Shown here: positions 21,307 to 30,853 of the stretch, piece by piece
How the letters are laid out: each line of letters begins with the position of its first letter
How positions within the stretch are numbered: the first letter of the stretch is position 1
From: Ichthyophthirius multifiliis
Lineage: Eukaryota; Ciliophora; Oligohymenophorea; Hymenostomatida
Reading direction: 5' to 3'
DNA: 30,853 nucleotides
NCBI RefSeq assembly: GCF_000220395.1
Contig: NW_004087629.1
Location: 1-30,853, forward strand
Position numbers and translations under genes: made by a program
The notes under the pieces: generated by a model
Databases searched by the model: none
Seen by the model: only the letters and a program-made list of their open reading frames with translations
What the model was told of the DNA's origin: nothing

Positions 21307-22985
21307 TCATTTTAAATTACTAAATTATTATTTTTTATTTGAGTTTTATTTTTTAAATAATAATTATTTTTTTCTATACTTTTTAATTTTTTAAAAATTT
21401 AATTATATTTTTATTTTTACTTGAAAAAATTATGAATGTGTTTAAAACTTATCACTTTTATCATATGATTAATTATAAAAACTATCCATATTTTTTTTCA
21501 TAAACTTTTCTTTTTATGTCTCTAAATCATTTATTTATTAATTCATTAAATATTAGTTTATATTTTTTGTATTTTTTTATTTTTGCTTTAATATTTTTTT
21601 GATAATAAAAATAAAATTAATTATGTATATTTATAAAAAACTCTATAATTAATAGATTAATCATATATCTTGCTAATTTTATTTCCGAACTCACTATCTT
21701 ATTAATTAGATGTTTTTTAATTTTATGAATTTTAGCTTTTATTTAAATTTGTAAATTTAATTTATCTTTAACTTTAACTTTATTTTATAATTGATTAAAC
21801 TTTATTAAAAAGTTTAATAGGATTTTTATCAATTAAAATATCTAAATTTTAATTATTTTTTTCAGAAAAGAATTACTTTTAAGAATCATTTTACTTAGAA
21901 TTATTAATAGTTTAATCAAAATTAATTTTTAAATCTTAATTATGACTATTACATTTTTATCTTCCCGAATAATATTTAATTTTATATTTAATTTAACTAT
22001 AACTTTTCGAAAAAGATAAATTACTTAACATAGATTATAATTTTTAATTGTTATTTTTATTAAAAAAATAGGAATTATAATATTATTATTATCCTGATTA
22101 AGAAACATTTCTAATAAATTTATTTTTTTAATTATTTTCTTTTTCTTATTATATTGAAACTGAATTTTTAACTTTTTTTTTTTTTATTTAAGCATGAAAA
22201 TAAATAAAAATAAAAAAACCATTATTATTATTATAATTATTTGAAAAAGCATCAAAAGAATTTATATATGACTTTTAATTTAATTTCGACTATTTTATAT
22301 TTTCTAATTATTATTCATTTAGCTGAAAACTATTGTATTCTTAGCTATAAATCCGATATGTTTTTTAGAATTATTACTATATATTTTATAACTTTATTTT
22401 ATTAATAAATAAGATAATGTTATATTATAATCTTTTACTTTCTTCTTTAAATTTTTATAATCATTATAAGGAAGTTAATATTCTTTATCCATTATATATT
22501 GTTATTATTTTAAAAATTCTAATTTTTCATCGTAATCTTCCTAATATTCATTAATCCTTTTATTAAATATTTTTATAAATTTTTCGTCATTTTCATTATT
22601 TTTTTTTAATTTATCCTTAAAATCTGTTTAAAAAAATTTACCAAGATTATATTTTCTTTATCCTAATTGCCATCCCTTTATTTAATAATTATTATAAAAA
22701 ATATAATATTTATAATTAATTTTTAACATTAATTAAAAAATCCTTTTAAATTAAAGGGATAAGAACTCTAAAATTAGTAGGCCCTTCCAGTTTTTTTGTA
22801 GTATCATATTTACAAGATTATTTTTTACTAAAATTAAGTGCTAATCGTTTACTACATCCATTATTTCTTAACTTTAAGTATATTAATGCTTAATTCTAAT
22901 TTATTGTTTATATTCTTTTGTCTTCTATTTTATTACAAGGTGGAAAAATAAGCAAGTTATTATTAGAATTTTATCTTAGAAACAT
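21307..22985 (-). CDS. Asn/Gln/Lys-rich orphan protein, five-exon model
   Basis: Exons 22985-22728, 22675-22439, 22391-22220, 22171-21642, 21585-21307; introns of 52, 47, 48 and 56 nt, all GT...AG. The exon sum of 1476 nt gives 491 residues. Each border was chosen where the frame changes, and all phases agree. The N-terminal ~130 residues look folded and are GC-richer: MFLRQNSNNNLLIFPPCNKI, QALIYLKLRNNGCSKRLALN, TTKKLEGPTNFRVLIPLIQK and GWQLGQRKYNLGKFFQTDFK. Then comes a helical stretch (FIKIFNKRINEYQEDYDEKL) and a long low-complexity Asn/Ser/Gln tail with SFSKSY- and NNSKQND-type runs. No family recognised. A further in-frame 42-nt GT...AG piece near 21370 could also be an intron. No signal peptide or membrane segment. 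Confidence 0.72.
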
Positions 22986-24239
22986 AAAATATTGAAAGAA
23001 AATAATAATAATATCTATTTACTTTTTATAAATTTAATTGTCTATTTATGAAATATTTTTGCTAAAAATATTTGTAAAATGAAAAAAAATATTATTAAAA
23101 TAATAATATAAGCTTATAGTGAAAAATTAATTAATATAATCATATTACAAAACTAAATTAAAATAAGTTAAGTAAAAAAAGTTAATGAAATTAAAGAATT
23201 AAATTGAAGTTTTAAATTAAATTTAATATATAATATTAAAGATTATGGGTTAAAAATATATTATAATAAGCACTAATTTTATAAAATATAATATTTTTAA
23301 AATTTTTTAATTTATTATAAAATATTTTATTCTCTTTAATATTTTACTAACATATAAAAAAAAAATACTTTTTATATATCTTTAGTGTATTTTAAATAAT
23401 TTCTAGTAAATACAAAAACAATGAATGTATTTATTAAATTTTATCAAAAAATAATTAATATTATTAAAAACAATATATGCATATATATAAAGTAATAGGT
23501 GAAACAATATTCATAATAATATATATTTTTTTGTACGTGAAAAAATTTATTATAAAAGATATTAATTTTATTTTTAATATATAATATATATAAATATATA
23601 TATAAATTTAAAAATATATTTTTATATATTAAATATATATAAAAATAAAAATATTTCCTATATTATTTCATTTAATAGAATTTTTAAAAATTTTATATAT
23701 AATTTATATAATAATTTGATAATATATAAAGATAATATATTAAAAATTTCATAAATAGACAATTATAATATATTAAATTAATTATAATTATAAAATGGGT
23801 AAAAGTAATATCTTAAATTAATTATTATATAATATTTTTTAAAATATTATTGTTAATATATAGTTATATTATAGATAATATTTAGTTTTAGTCATATTAA
23901 ATTATATTTTTTTACATCTAATTATTCTATATAAAATTTAAAAAAATTATTTGCAAAATTATATTAATAAACATAAACAATAAATAACATAAATATAAGT
24001 ATTGGATTAGTTATTAATTTGAATTTTCTCTTAAAAAACTTTATTTTAAGTATTTAAACATATGATTAAATTAAATATATGTTTCATTTTATTTATTTAA
24101 TATAAAATAAAAGAAAGCAAATATAAAAATATGATTTTTTTAAAAAGAAATTAATAATATATATTTATATTTTATTTGTATATTAATTAAATTAAAAAAA
24201 TTATATTTGTATCTGAATTTAAAATTATAATATAAATAA
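22986..24239. other. AT-only intergenic stretch
   Basis: About 1.25 kb of A/T DNA with short ATATAT and AATAATA runs. Both strands were read without finding a coding-like island, RNA or long repeat. Confidence 0.55.
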
Positions 24240-24362
24240 TTCTCTATTGAACATTTCATTAAGATTAACACTTAACTCTTAATTTTTATAATAAAGAAAA
24301 ACAAAATATATTCTTGCATTTTCAAAATACAAAGAAAAAGTTGGCCTCAACAAAATGAAATT
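24240..24362. other. isolated GC-enriched island of unknown nature
   Basis: A ~120-base patch (containing AACACTTAACTC, AAGAAAAAGTTGGCC and TCAACAAAATGAAA) sits alone in >1.7 kb of A/T DNA. One plus frame reads YILAFSKYKEKVGLNKMKL, another ends LASTK then TGA; the minus strand gives MQEYILFFFIIKIKSQVLIL. None has a proper start-to-stop context. Possible small exon, RNA gene or gene relic. Confidence 0.3.
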
Positions 24363-24796
24363 ATTTTATTCATTTTTTTATTATTATACATATATTTTGT
24401 TTTTTAAATTTTTATAAATTGGTATTTAAATATATATTTTTTATTTTTTTTTTAAAAAAAATAATAAAATCATTTTTATTTTTTTAAAGATAATTTTATA
24501 TATATTAATTATTAAATTAAAATTAAATAAAAAAATATATATTTAATAATATTAGTTAATTGTTTTATCTAATAATAATTTATTATCTAAATTTTACAAA
24601 TAAATTAAAATTATAAAAAATTAAACTTTTAATTTAAATAATTAATAAATTATCTATATAAAATTTTATACATTTTTGATAAAAAATTATTTATTTATAA
24701 AAAAATAAAATATTTAATACAAAAAATAATTAATACCATTTTTATATATATAAAAAAAAGACTCATTTTTATTTATTTATATTTTAAAAAAAAAAT

Positions 24797-25477
24797 TCAA
24801 ATAATTTACTTCACATTTTATTTATTTTATTTCATATTGATATTTAAAATTAAATCAAATTAAGTTTCCAAAGTTACTAATAAATAGGCACATTCTTCTG
24901 GTTTTTCTTTTGACATTTGATAAGTAGTTTCTAAAAAATTTAAAAAGTTAATACTAACTTCATTTTATTAAAGCTATTTAACTCCTTATTTAATATCATT
25001 ATATTTGTTATCATTTTCAATCTTAAGTTATTAATAAGATTATTCTTTAGGCATATTCTAAGGCATATTAACACAATAAGTAAATTTAGGAATTAATTAA
25101 GTTTAACACTCACTCATACATTCAGGATCCATTTGTTCCAAAGCATCAAAATCTATTTTTTTCTTGAAATATTCAAAACTGTATTTTTTCTCAGCCATTG
25201 AATGTATAGGTTTTTAAGGCTAAATTTTTAATTTTACAAATGTAGTTTAATTACAATTTTATTCTTAGTTTTTTCTTTCTTCGGCAATTGAAATATTTAA
25301 TGATGTTTCATCATTTAAACCATTTTTTTATTTTAGAACAATTTCTTAACTTTTATTAAATTCTATATTAACATTTTCTTTGTTTGCGTTAATTTAATAA
25401 TTTGCATTTGCATGTATTAAATCTAATGATTTTTCAGGATGGACATCATCTGCTGAATCTCCTTTTCCTTTTTCCAT
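24797..25477 (-). CDS. orphan 226-residue acidic/polar protein
   Basis: Uninterrupted frame from ATG 25477 to TGA 24797. Starts MEKGKGDSADDVHPEKSLDL, continues IHANANYQINANKENVNIEF. The centre is compact (HSMAEKKYSFEYFKKKIDFD, ALEQMDPECMSECQTQLIPK, FTYCVNMPQNMPKEQSYQQ) with four Cys within ~22 residues, and the C-terminus is helical (VSINFLNFLETTYQMSKEKP, EECAYLLVTLETQFDLILNI). No signal peptide or membrane helix. I recognise no family; soluble cytoplasmic or nuclear. Its 5' leader is an AAAAC tandem repeat ending four bases before the start codon, which is unusual. G+C is well above the flanks, so the coding assignment is firm even though the function is not. Confidence 0.83.
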
Positions 25478-25482
25478 TTTTG

Positions 25483-25559
25483 GTTTTTGTTTTGTTTTGT
25501 TTTGTTTTGTTTTGTTTTATTTTGTTTTGTTTTATTTTGTTTTGTTTTGTTTTGTTTTG
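25483..25559. repeat. GTTTT pentanucleotide tandem repeat (AAAAC on the gene strand)
   Basis: About fifteen units of 5 bp, with two G-to-A changes making TTTTA units. A poly-T then poly-A run follows to ~25590. It lies directly upstream of the start codon of the minus-strand gene at 25477. Confidence 0.95.
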
Positions 25560-25653
25560 ATTTTTTTTTTTTTTTAAAAAAAAAAAAAAATAATTTAATT
25601 TTCTTTATATATAATAAATTTAATAAAATATTTATAAAAAAAAATACTATATT

Positions 25654-25655
<2 letters not shown>

Positions 25656-25700
<45 letters not shown>
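25656..25700. repeat. TA-dinucleotide tract
   Basis: About 22 uninterrupted TA units in the upstream intergenic DNA of the minus-strand gene at 25477. Confidence 0.92.
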
Positions 25701-25702
<2 letters not shown>

Positions 25703-25739
25703 CGTATTTTGTCATTTATTTTATTAGTATAAATTAATA

Positions 25740-26465
25740 TAAAATAAAAAAATAATAATTTAAGCAGTTTTATATATATAAATATTAATAAAGTTTAAAT
25801 TATATATAAAAATAAAGAAAAATATAATAAATTATAAAAATATATTTATTAATTAATACAAAATAATTTAACCTGCTATAATTATAATATTTTAAAAAAT
25901 ATTAAATATATAATAATTAAAAATCAAAAAAATCTAAAATTATTGTTTAAATTTATAGATTAATTAATAATTTATAGTATTTATATTTCTTATTGGATTT
26001 TTAAAAATTTAATTTATAGTATGTTATCTAAATTATGTATTATTTTAAATATTGAATAACTTTTTCGTTTGTAAGAAATTTTACAATATAAAAAGAATTT
26101 TCTTATTATTATTATAAAAAGTATGTGTAGACTACTTAATTACTTCTCTAATTTATATATATAATGTCAAAAAAATTATTTATTCTTATATATTTATTAA
26201 TTTTAATTTGTATTTTATATTTTTTATTTAAAAAATTATTAATTTCTTATTTTTCATTTTATTTAATTTGGAAACTTTTCATGAAATTATTTTCAATATT
26301 TTATTTAGAAAAAAAAGAATTTTAACTTTTATTAATCTTTTTTATTAACCTTTTATATATTAAAGTCAGCAAAAAAAAACTTATTGCCTTAAAAAATTAA
26401 AATACATGTATAAAATCTATATTTATATATAAACTGAAATCTTTTTCTTTTTTAAAATATAAATT
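25740..26465. other. AT-rich intergenic stretch
   Basis: Mostly A/T. A slightly richer patch at 26360-26400 (AAAGTCAGC, CTTATTGCC) was examined on both strands without a recognisable product. Confidence 0.5.
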
Positions 26466-26540
26466 ATGGCACATTTAGGATATTAAAAAAAACAATTTTA
26501 AGATAAAAAGCCTATTATTAAATTAAAATAATTGTGTTGA
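26466..26540 (+). CDS. tiny ORF of 24 residues
   Basis: Reads MAHLGYQKKQFQDKKPIIKL then KQLC and TGA; Gln by TAA three times. It is basic and locally GC-richer than its surroundings, and sits about 600 bp upstream of Spt4. Could be a very small gene, a first exon, or an upstream ORF relic. No family recognised. Confidence 0.2.
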
Positions 26541-26573
26541 CTTTATTTATAATTAATAAAATAACAAATCAAA

Positions 26574-26607
<34 letters not shown>

Positions 26608-26733
26608 TTTTATATTTTTCAATTTATAATTAAACATTTAATAATTTATATTAAAAAATCGAATTCAAATAAAATATTGTACATAAATCCAACTGAAATT
26701 ATATAATTTATATTTAAAAAATTTTTAATTACA

Positions 26734-26735
<2 letters not shown>

Positions 26736-26774
<39 letters not shown>
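26736..26774. repeat. AT-dinucleotide tract
   Basis: About nineteen AT units in the A/T DNA upstream of Spt4. Confidence 0.9.
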
Positions 26775-26777
<3 letters not shown>

Positions 26778-27069
26778 ATAATGATATAAAATAATATTAT
26801 TTTTAAAATTATATTTAATGTAAAAAAAATAAAATAATATTAAATAAATTTTAGTTTTTTTTATAAAAAATTATTTATATATTATTTTTACATAAATTTT
26901 TAAATCATTCTTATAATGTTAAAAAAAAAAATTATTAATTTTTAGTAAAAACAAATAATTATTATTTAATTAGTTTATTTTAAATTTATTTATTTATATT
27001 TTTAATATTTAGAAAATTACATTATTTATATCAATAATCTATATAAATAAAAAAAAAATATATTAAAAA

Positions 27070-27643
27070 ATGGATTCAAATGATGATGAATTACTTGAAG
27101 AAGGTTTTGATGAATCAATAGGAGAAGAAAATTAAGGCGATTAGGACGATAACTATGATGATGGTTAATAAAGCAATGAAACTGAATATAATACATAAGT
27201 TATTGTACCAGATTCTTATAAATAATTAAAAGCTTGTATAGGATGTTATTTAATATTAACAGCAGAATAAGTAAAAATTAAATAAGTGTTGTTATTTTTA
27301 CAAAATAATAAAATAAAAAAGTGGAAAAAAATGAAAGATTGTCCTAATTGCAATGATTAATATTAATAATAAACAACAAAATTTTAAGGGTTTATTTTTT
27401 TAATAACTAAAATATCATTATAAATAAATACACATTTTAAATCAAAATTAAAAAAAAGACTCTAATGTATTACAGATCCAAAGAAAAGTTGGTTAACTTA
27501 TAGAATGAAAAAAGTCAAAGATATACGTAATTAATTATCTATTATATTATATGTAAGTTTTTACTTTTTTTAAAAAAATAATAATAGCTATTAATATAAA
27601 AACTCCAGGAGCTTATGCAATTTCAATTAATGCAGAAGAATGA
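27070..27643 (+). CDS. SPT4: transcription elongation factor Spt4
   Basis: Small zinc-finger subunit of the Spt4-Spt5 (DSIF) complex that clamps RNA polymerase II and keeps it processive; nuclear. Four exons 27070-27270, 27322-27389, 27459-27526, 27588-27643, introns of 51, 69 and 61 nt, total 130 residues. The zinc site is C56-x2-C59 (LKACIGCYLILTAEQ) and C74-x2-C77 (MKDCPNC). Downstream TTKFQG, DPKKSWLTYRMKKV and TPGAYAISI match the family's NFxG, SW and PGxYA motifs. The spliced joins restore FQG-LQCITDP and DIP-INIKTPG. An acidic N-terminal extension of ~48 residues rich in Asp/Glu/Gln precedes the usual start of the domain, making it longer than yeast Spt4 at that end, while the C-terminus stops right after the PGxYAIS strand. 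Confidence 0.92.
27271..27321 (+). other. Spt4 intron 1 (51 nt)
   Basis: GTAAAA...AAAAAG. Its length is a multiple of three and it lacks TGA, so it could be read through, but removal gives the normal 14-residue spacing between the two Cys pairs. Confidence 0.75.
27390..27458 (+). other. Spt4 intron 2 (69 nt)
   Basis: GTTTAT...AAAAAG. Also 3n long and TGA-free; removal brings FQG next to LQCITDPKKSW, as in other Spt4 proteins. Confidence 0.75.
27527..27587 (+). other. Spt4 intron 3 (61 nt)
   Basis: GTAATT...AATAG, removal required to restore frame into the PGAYAISI strand (phase 1). Confidence 0.75.
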
Positions 27644-27913
27644 ATTATATTATTTTTCAGATTTATATTATAATAAATATATGCGAAGTATTTTTTAAAT
27701 TAATAAATAAATTTATAATATATTTGATTTTAAACTTATTATCATATTATTTATTGTATCTGAAACTTATTTTTTATATAAAAAATTATAAATAAATTCT
27801 TATATTATTAGAAATATATTCATTATAAATATATAAATATTTATATATATTTATATAAATAAATATATATATATATATATAAATATTTATAAATATATAT
27901 AAATATATAAAAA

Positions 27914-27980
27914 TATAATAATAATAATAATAATAATAATATTAATATTAATATTAATATTAATATTAATATTAATAACT
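27914..27980. repeat. ATA trinucleotide then TTAATA hexamer tandem repeats
   Basis: About eight ATA/AAT units followed by about seven ATTAAT-type hexamers, downstream of Spt4. Confidence 0.9.
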
Positions 27981-28509
27981 ATAATACTAACTATAATTAT
28001 AATTTTTATTATAGATTCAATAATATATTTATTATTTAACATATATTTATAAAAAATATTATGATTTAATATATTATATTATAATATTTTACATTAAATT
28101 ATATTATAAAAATATTTTTTTTCTTTTTTATAAAATTAATTTATATTTAATTTAATTTATATCAATTTTATTAAGAATCACCTTTATTATTTTTTTATAT
28201 CTATTAAATTTAATAAATAATTATATTTTTATTTTAAAATAAATTATCTCAATATTATAAAGCTAATTTTTATATATAAATGTAACTAGAAATACAATAA
28301 TATAAAGCTCATTTAATTAAATAATAGAAAGTGATTTAAATGTAATAATTTTAAAAAAATAAATATATACATTTATTTTTTATTACTAAAACTATTTCTT
28401 TGTAATTTATGTAGACTCTTTTTATATTGATTATAAAATAAAGTAATATTAATATTTTTAATCTAAAATAATTTATATTAATTATTAACAAATTTAAAAA
28501 ACTGAATAA
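27981..28509. other. AT-rich intergenic stretch
   Basis: A/T sequence between the repeat and the next open frame; a weak patch near 28280-28340 has no readable product. Confidence 0.5.
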
Positions 28510-29064
28510 ATGAATAAAGGGATTAATAATATAAATAATTTATTAGTTTAACAGAAAATACTAAAATATAATAAGCAAAAAATATTAAAAACTTTAGATT
28601 AAAAAAAACAAGAATTTAAGTTCTTATATATTTAAGAAAATATTTTTAATAAATTTTTTATTTAATAATTGAAATATTTTATTTTAAAATAATATTATAT
28701 TTATTTTAGAAAACGTAAAATATAAAAAAATTGTAATAAATTTTTGAGATATGTAGTATTATAAAATAATCTTTAAAAAATGATTAAATAATAAATTAAA
28801 AAAAGCATTTAAATTAAATTATTTCATATTGTTAAACATATATATATATATTTATACAAATCCAAAAATATTATTTTTTAGAATAGATTATAGATTTATT
28901 TAAAAAAAAAATTAATTTTAGTTTAATTATTTAATATTAATCATTTACATTTTTATTTAAATTTATCATTTTATATAAAAAAAGGAATATCATTGATAGT
29001 ATTTAAAACTAAAAAAAATCTTACTTTTTTTTTAAATAAAATCGATATATTTTTATCGTCATGA
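28510..29064 (+). CDS. possible hypothetical ORF, 184 residues
   Basis: Open from ATG to TGA with TAA/TAG as Gln: MNKGINNINNLLVQQKILKY, then QKILKTLDQKKQEFKFLYIQ and later increasingly Ile/Leu/Phe/Lys-rich. The first ~60 residues look like real ciliate coding sequence, the rest matches background composition. With only TGA as stop, a frame of this size can arise by chance in such AT-rich DNA, so this is a weak call. No domain seen. Confidence 0.22.
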
Positions 29065-29280
29065 ATATATAGTATTAATAAATATTAAGGCAAGTTAATA
29101 AACAAAATATTAGAAAAAAATATAATAAAAAATTAAAATAAATATTAACTAATATTTATATTAAAAATATATAAAATAATAGAAATAAAAAATTAATTAA
29201 AATAAAAATATTATATACACTGTTTATATATTATATAAATTTATTTTATTATATATATTCCTTATATTTATTTATATAAA

Positions 29281-30853
29281 ATGTTTTACTAATAATACCA
29301 ACATTTAATATATAATAATAAACATAATAATAAAGGATTTTATTTAGATAGAAACATGTAATTTTAAAGATTAAAAATAGAGCAAAAATATTTAAAGAAT
29401 TAATTTTTAGTAAATTTGAACAAATTAATAAATTTTCATATACTGCAATCTTTATTCTCAATATTTTATTTAATCTAATTTTTTGGTTTTTTATAATTAT
29501 TTGGATTAATAGGGAACATATTAATATTGATATACATAAAGAAAAAAGCACAAACAATATAAAGTATTTAAATATTTTCATTAGTTTTATAACTAAATGC
29601 TATTTATTTAATTACAAAAGCAAAATAATATCAAATGATAATTTTTTCATTTAACTTAATAATATGGTCAATTTTAAATATAATTACATGTAAATAATTC
29701 CTATTAATAGAACTTTTTGGATTTTTAATTTTAGAGAAACTTTAATAATTAAATAATAAATGGAATATTTTATATTTTCCAATAGATTTCTTAACCTATA
29801 TTTTTTTAGAATATTCATTACGAAATATATGGCGATAGTAAGAATAATTAATGCGCTCAGAAAGGCTTTACGCTAATTTGTTTAATAATAATTAAGTTCC
29901 GACATTAATTTTGAATTAAAATGCTTAAATTATTGAAATAAATTAAATAGCAAAATAATTAATTCCTGATTATAAATATAAAAAAAATTTAACCTAATTT
30001 TTACTCCATGAACATCAAATAAATGAATTTATTCATGCTTTGGAAAATTCAATAATAGAAAAAAATACGTTTACTATAAAAATAGGAATTTAGTTAAATC
30101 AATAATCAATTTAAGAATTTTCATATGAAAATAATTAAGAATTTCTAAAAACATATACAAGTATAATATAAAAACATTCTAAATAGACTTAATATCCTTT
30201 TGAAAGTGAATAATATGATTTTAATTTAAGTAATTAATTTGCAAAAATCATGAATAATTAAAAAAATATTTATACTTATGAAGCTAAAATATAACCATTT
30301 ATATGGAATAAAAAAAATGCTTTTTTAGTTAGTCTGTATGATTTTAATGAAACTTTTTAATATTTTGAAGCTTAATAATTAATTTATGGGTATTTATAAT
30401 TTTTTATATATTTAATTAAAAAATAATATAGGAATTTAAATAATAGAGTTATGTTTGTATTGAATAATATAGAGGACGATTATAAAAAATGGTGTAATTT
30501 AGCACAATTAAATTAAATTAAATTAACTGATTTAAAAGAATTATCTTACATTATTTCTGAATAGCATAATATATTAAATATTTTATATTTAATATAAAAA
30601 TTAAATAATATGTTTGAGTTTGTGGATAATGAAACAAATAATTTTGTGAACTTTAATTTATATATTTTAATAATTTAAATAATAGAAGCTCATATAGTTC
30701 GAGTTTAAAATAATTTAAAATATGCTTTTTTAATTTTCGAAAATAGTTTTCCAAATAATGTAAATGGCGATCCAGTATAATTTTATTTAGTAATTTATAA
30801 AAATAAATATATAGAAAAAAAAAAAAAAAATATATATATATATAAATATATAT
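29281..30853 (+). CDS. membrane PAS/histidine-kinase-like sensor, 3'-truncated by window end
   Basis: Open frame of >500 codons from ATG 29281. Residues ~45-185 contain about five hydrophobic segments (LFSIFYLIQFFGFLQLFGLI, IIFSFNLIIWSILNIIT, FLLIELFGFLILEKL, NILYFPIDFLTYIFLEYSL), a multi-pass membrane anchor. A PAS-like domain follows at ~193-275 (LYANLFNNNQVPTLILNQNA, IIEINQIAKQLIP). Then LKELSYIISEQHNILNILYL matches the second helix of a histidine-kinase dimerisation domain, and FPNNVNGDPVQFYL (GDP at ~496-498) is the start of the HATPase N-box region. The expected SHE-x-RTPL phospho-acceptor motif is not found; aligned by spacing, IKKQYRNLNN stands in its place with Lys for His. The frame after FYL becomes A/T-only, probably an intron beginning GTAATTTA at ~30791. 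Ciliates carry many membrane hybrid histidine kinases of this build. Confidence 0.75.

Noticed and set aside
25487-25732. Plus-strand frame starting with FCFVLFCFVL repeats
   Set aside because: Pure translation of the GTTTT repeat followed by poly-A and the TA tract.
27640-28140. Hexamer and trinucleotide repeats as a mobile-element or CRISPR-like array
   Set aside because: Units are uninterrupted simple sequence without spacers, terminal inverted repeats or an associated protein; ordinary microsatellite.
29249-29581. Minus-strand 110-codon frame with a hydrophobic leader (MKIFKYFILFVLFSLC)
   Set aside because: Tempting as a small secreted protein, but it is antisense to the membrane segments of the histidine-kinase-like gene, whose frame continues for >500 codons with recognisable domains.

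Overview
This is the left end of a ciliate somatic (macronuclear) chromosome. The first ~88 bases are C4A2 telomere repeats, written on the C-rich strand as expected for a left end. Every recognisable gene reads through only if TAA and TAG encode glutamine and TGA is the only stop. C4A2 telomeres, the UAA/UAG=Gln code, extreme AT content and 41-100 nt AT-rich introns point to an oligohymenophorean ciliate near Tetrahymena. The very low GC best fits Ichthyophthirius multifiliis, but that species name is an inference. The right edge is not a telomere; it cuts through a gene.

Layout, left to right: telomere and degenerate subtelomere (1-~135); a tubulin-tyrosine-ligase-like protein with a signal peptide (568-2672, +); pyrroline-5-carboxylate reductase (2965-3774, -); a broken or spliced annexin-like remnant (~4834-5351, +, weak); a TMEM104/AAAP-type transporter (5793-7289, +); an unresolved stretch of coding-like sequence on both strands (7643-9814); theta-class glutathione S-transferase with a one-base frame break (9927-10606, -); a conserved-looking orphan (10742-11893, -); RFC clamp-loader subunit with two short introns (12011-13065, -); a spliced coiled-coil orphan (14027-15083, +); a small secreted protein (15488-16117, +); a protein kinase-like gene whose catalytic Asp is Asn (16875-18558, -); a leucine-rich-repeat-like protein (18771-20246, +); a tRNA-like gene with an odd anticodon arm (20876-20947, -); a five-exon N/Q/K-rich orphan (21307-22985, -); an orphan with an AAAAC repeat directly upstream of its start (24797-25477, -); four-exon Spt4 (27070-27643, +); a possible ORF (28510-29064, +); and the 5' part of a membrane histidine-kinase-like sensor (29281 to the window end, +).

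The genes do not form one pathway: DNA replication (RFC), transcription elongation (Spt4), proline synthesis (P5CR), detoxification (GST), transport and signalling lie side by side, as is usual for ciliate chromosomes. Intergenic DNA is almost pure A/T with TA-dinucleotide and short-unit tandem repeats. I see no rRNA, CRISPR, transposase or prokaryotic-type operon. Exon models were worked out by eye from frame, GT/AG borders and family alignment. Models whose exon sum divides by three and whose motifs align are strong; kinase and 7.6-9.8 kb boundaries are approximate.
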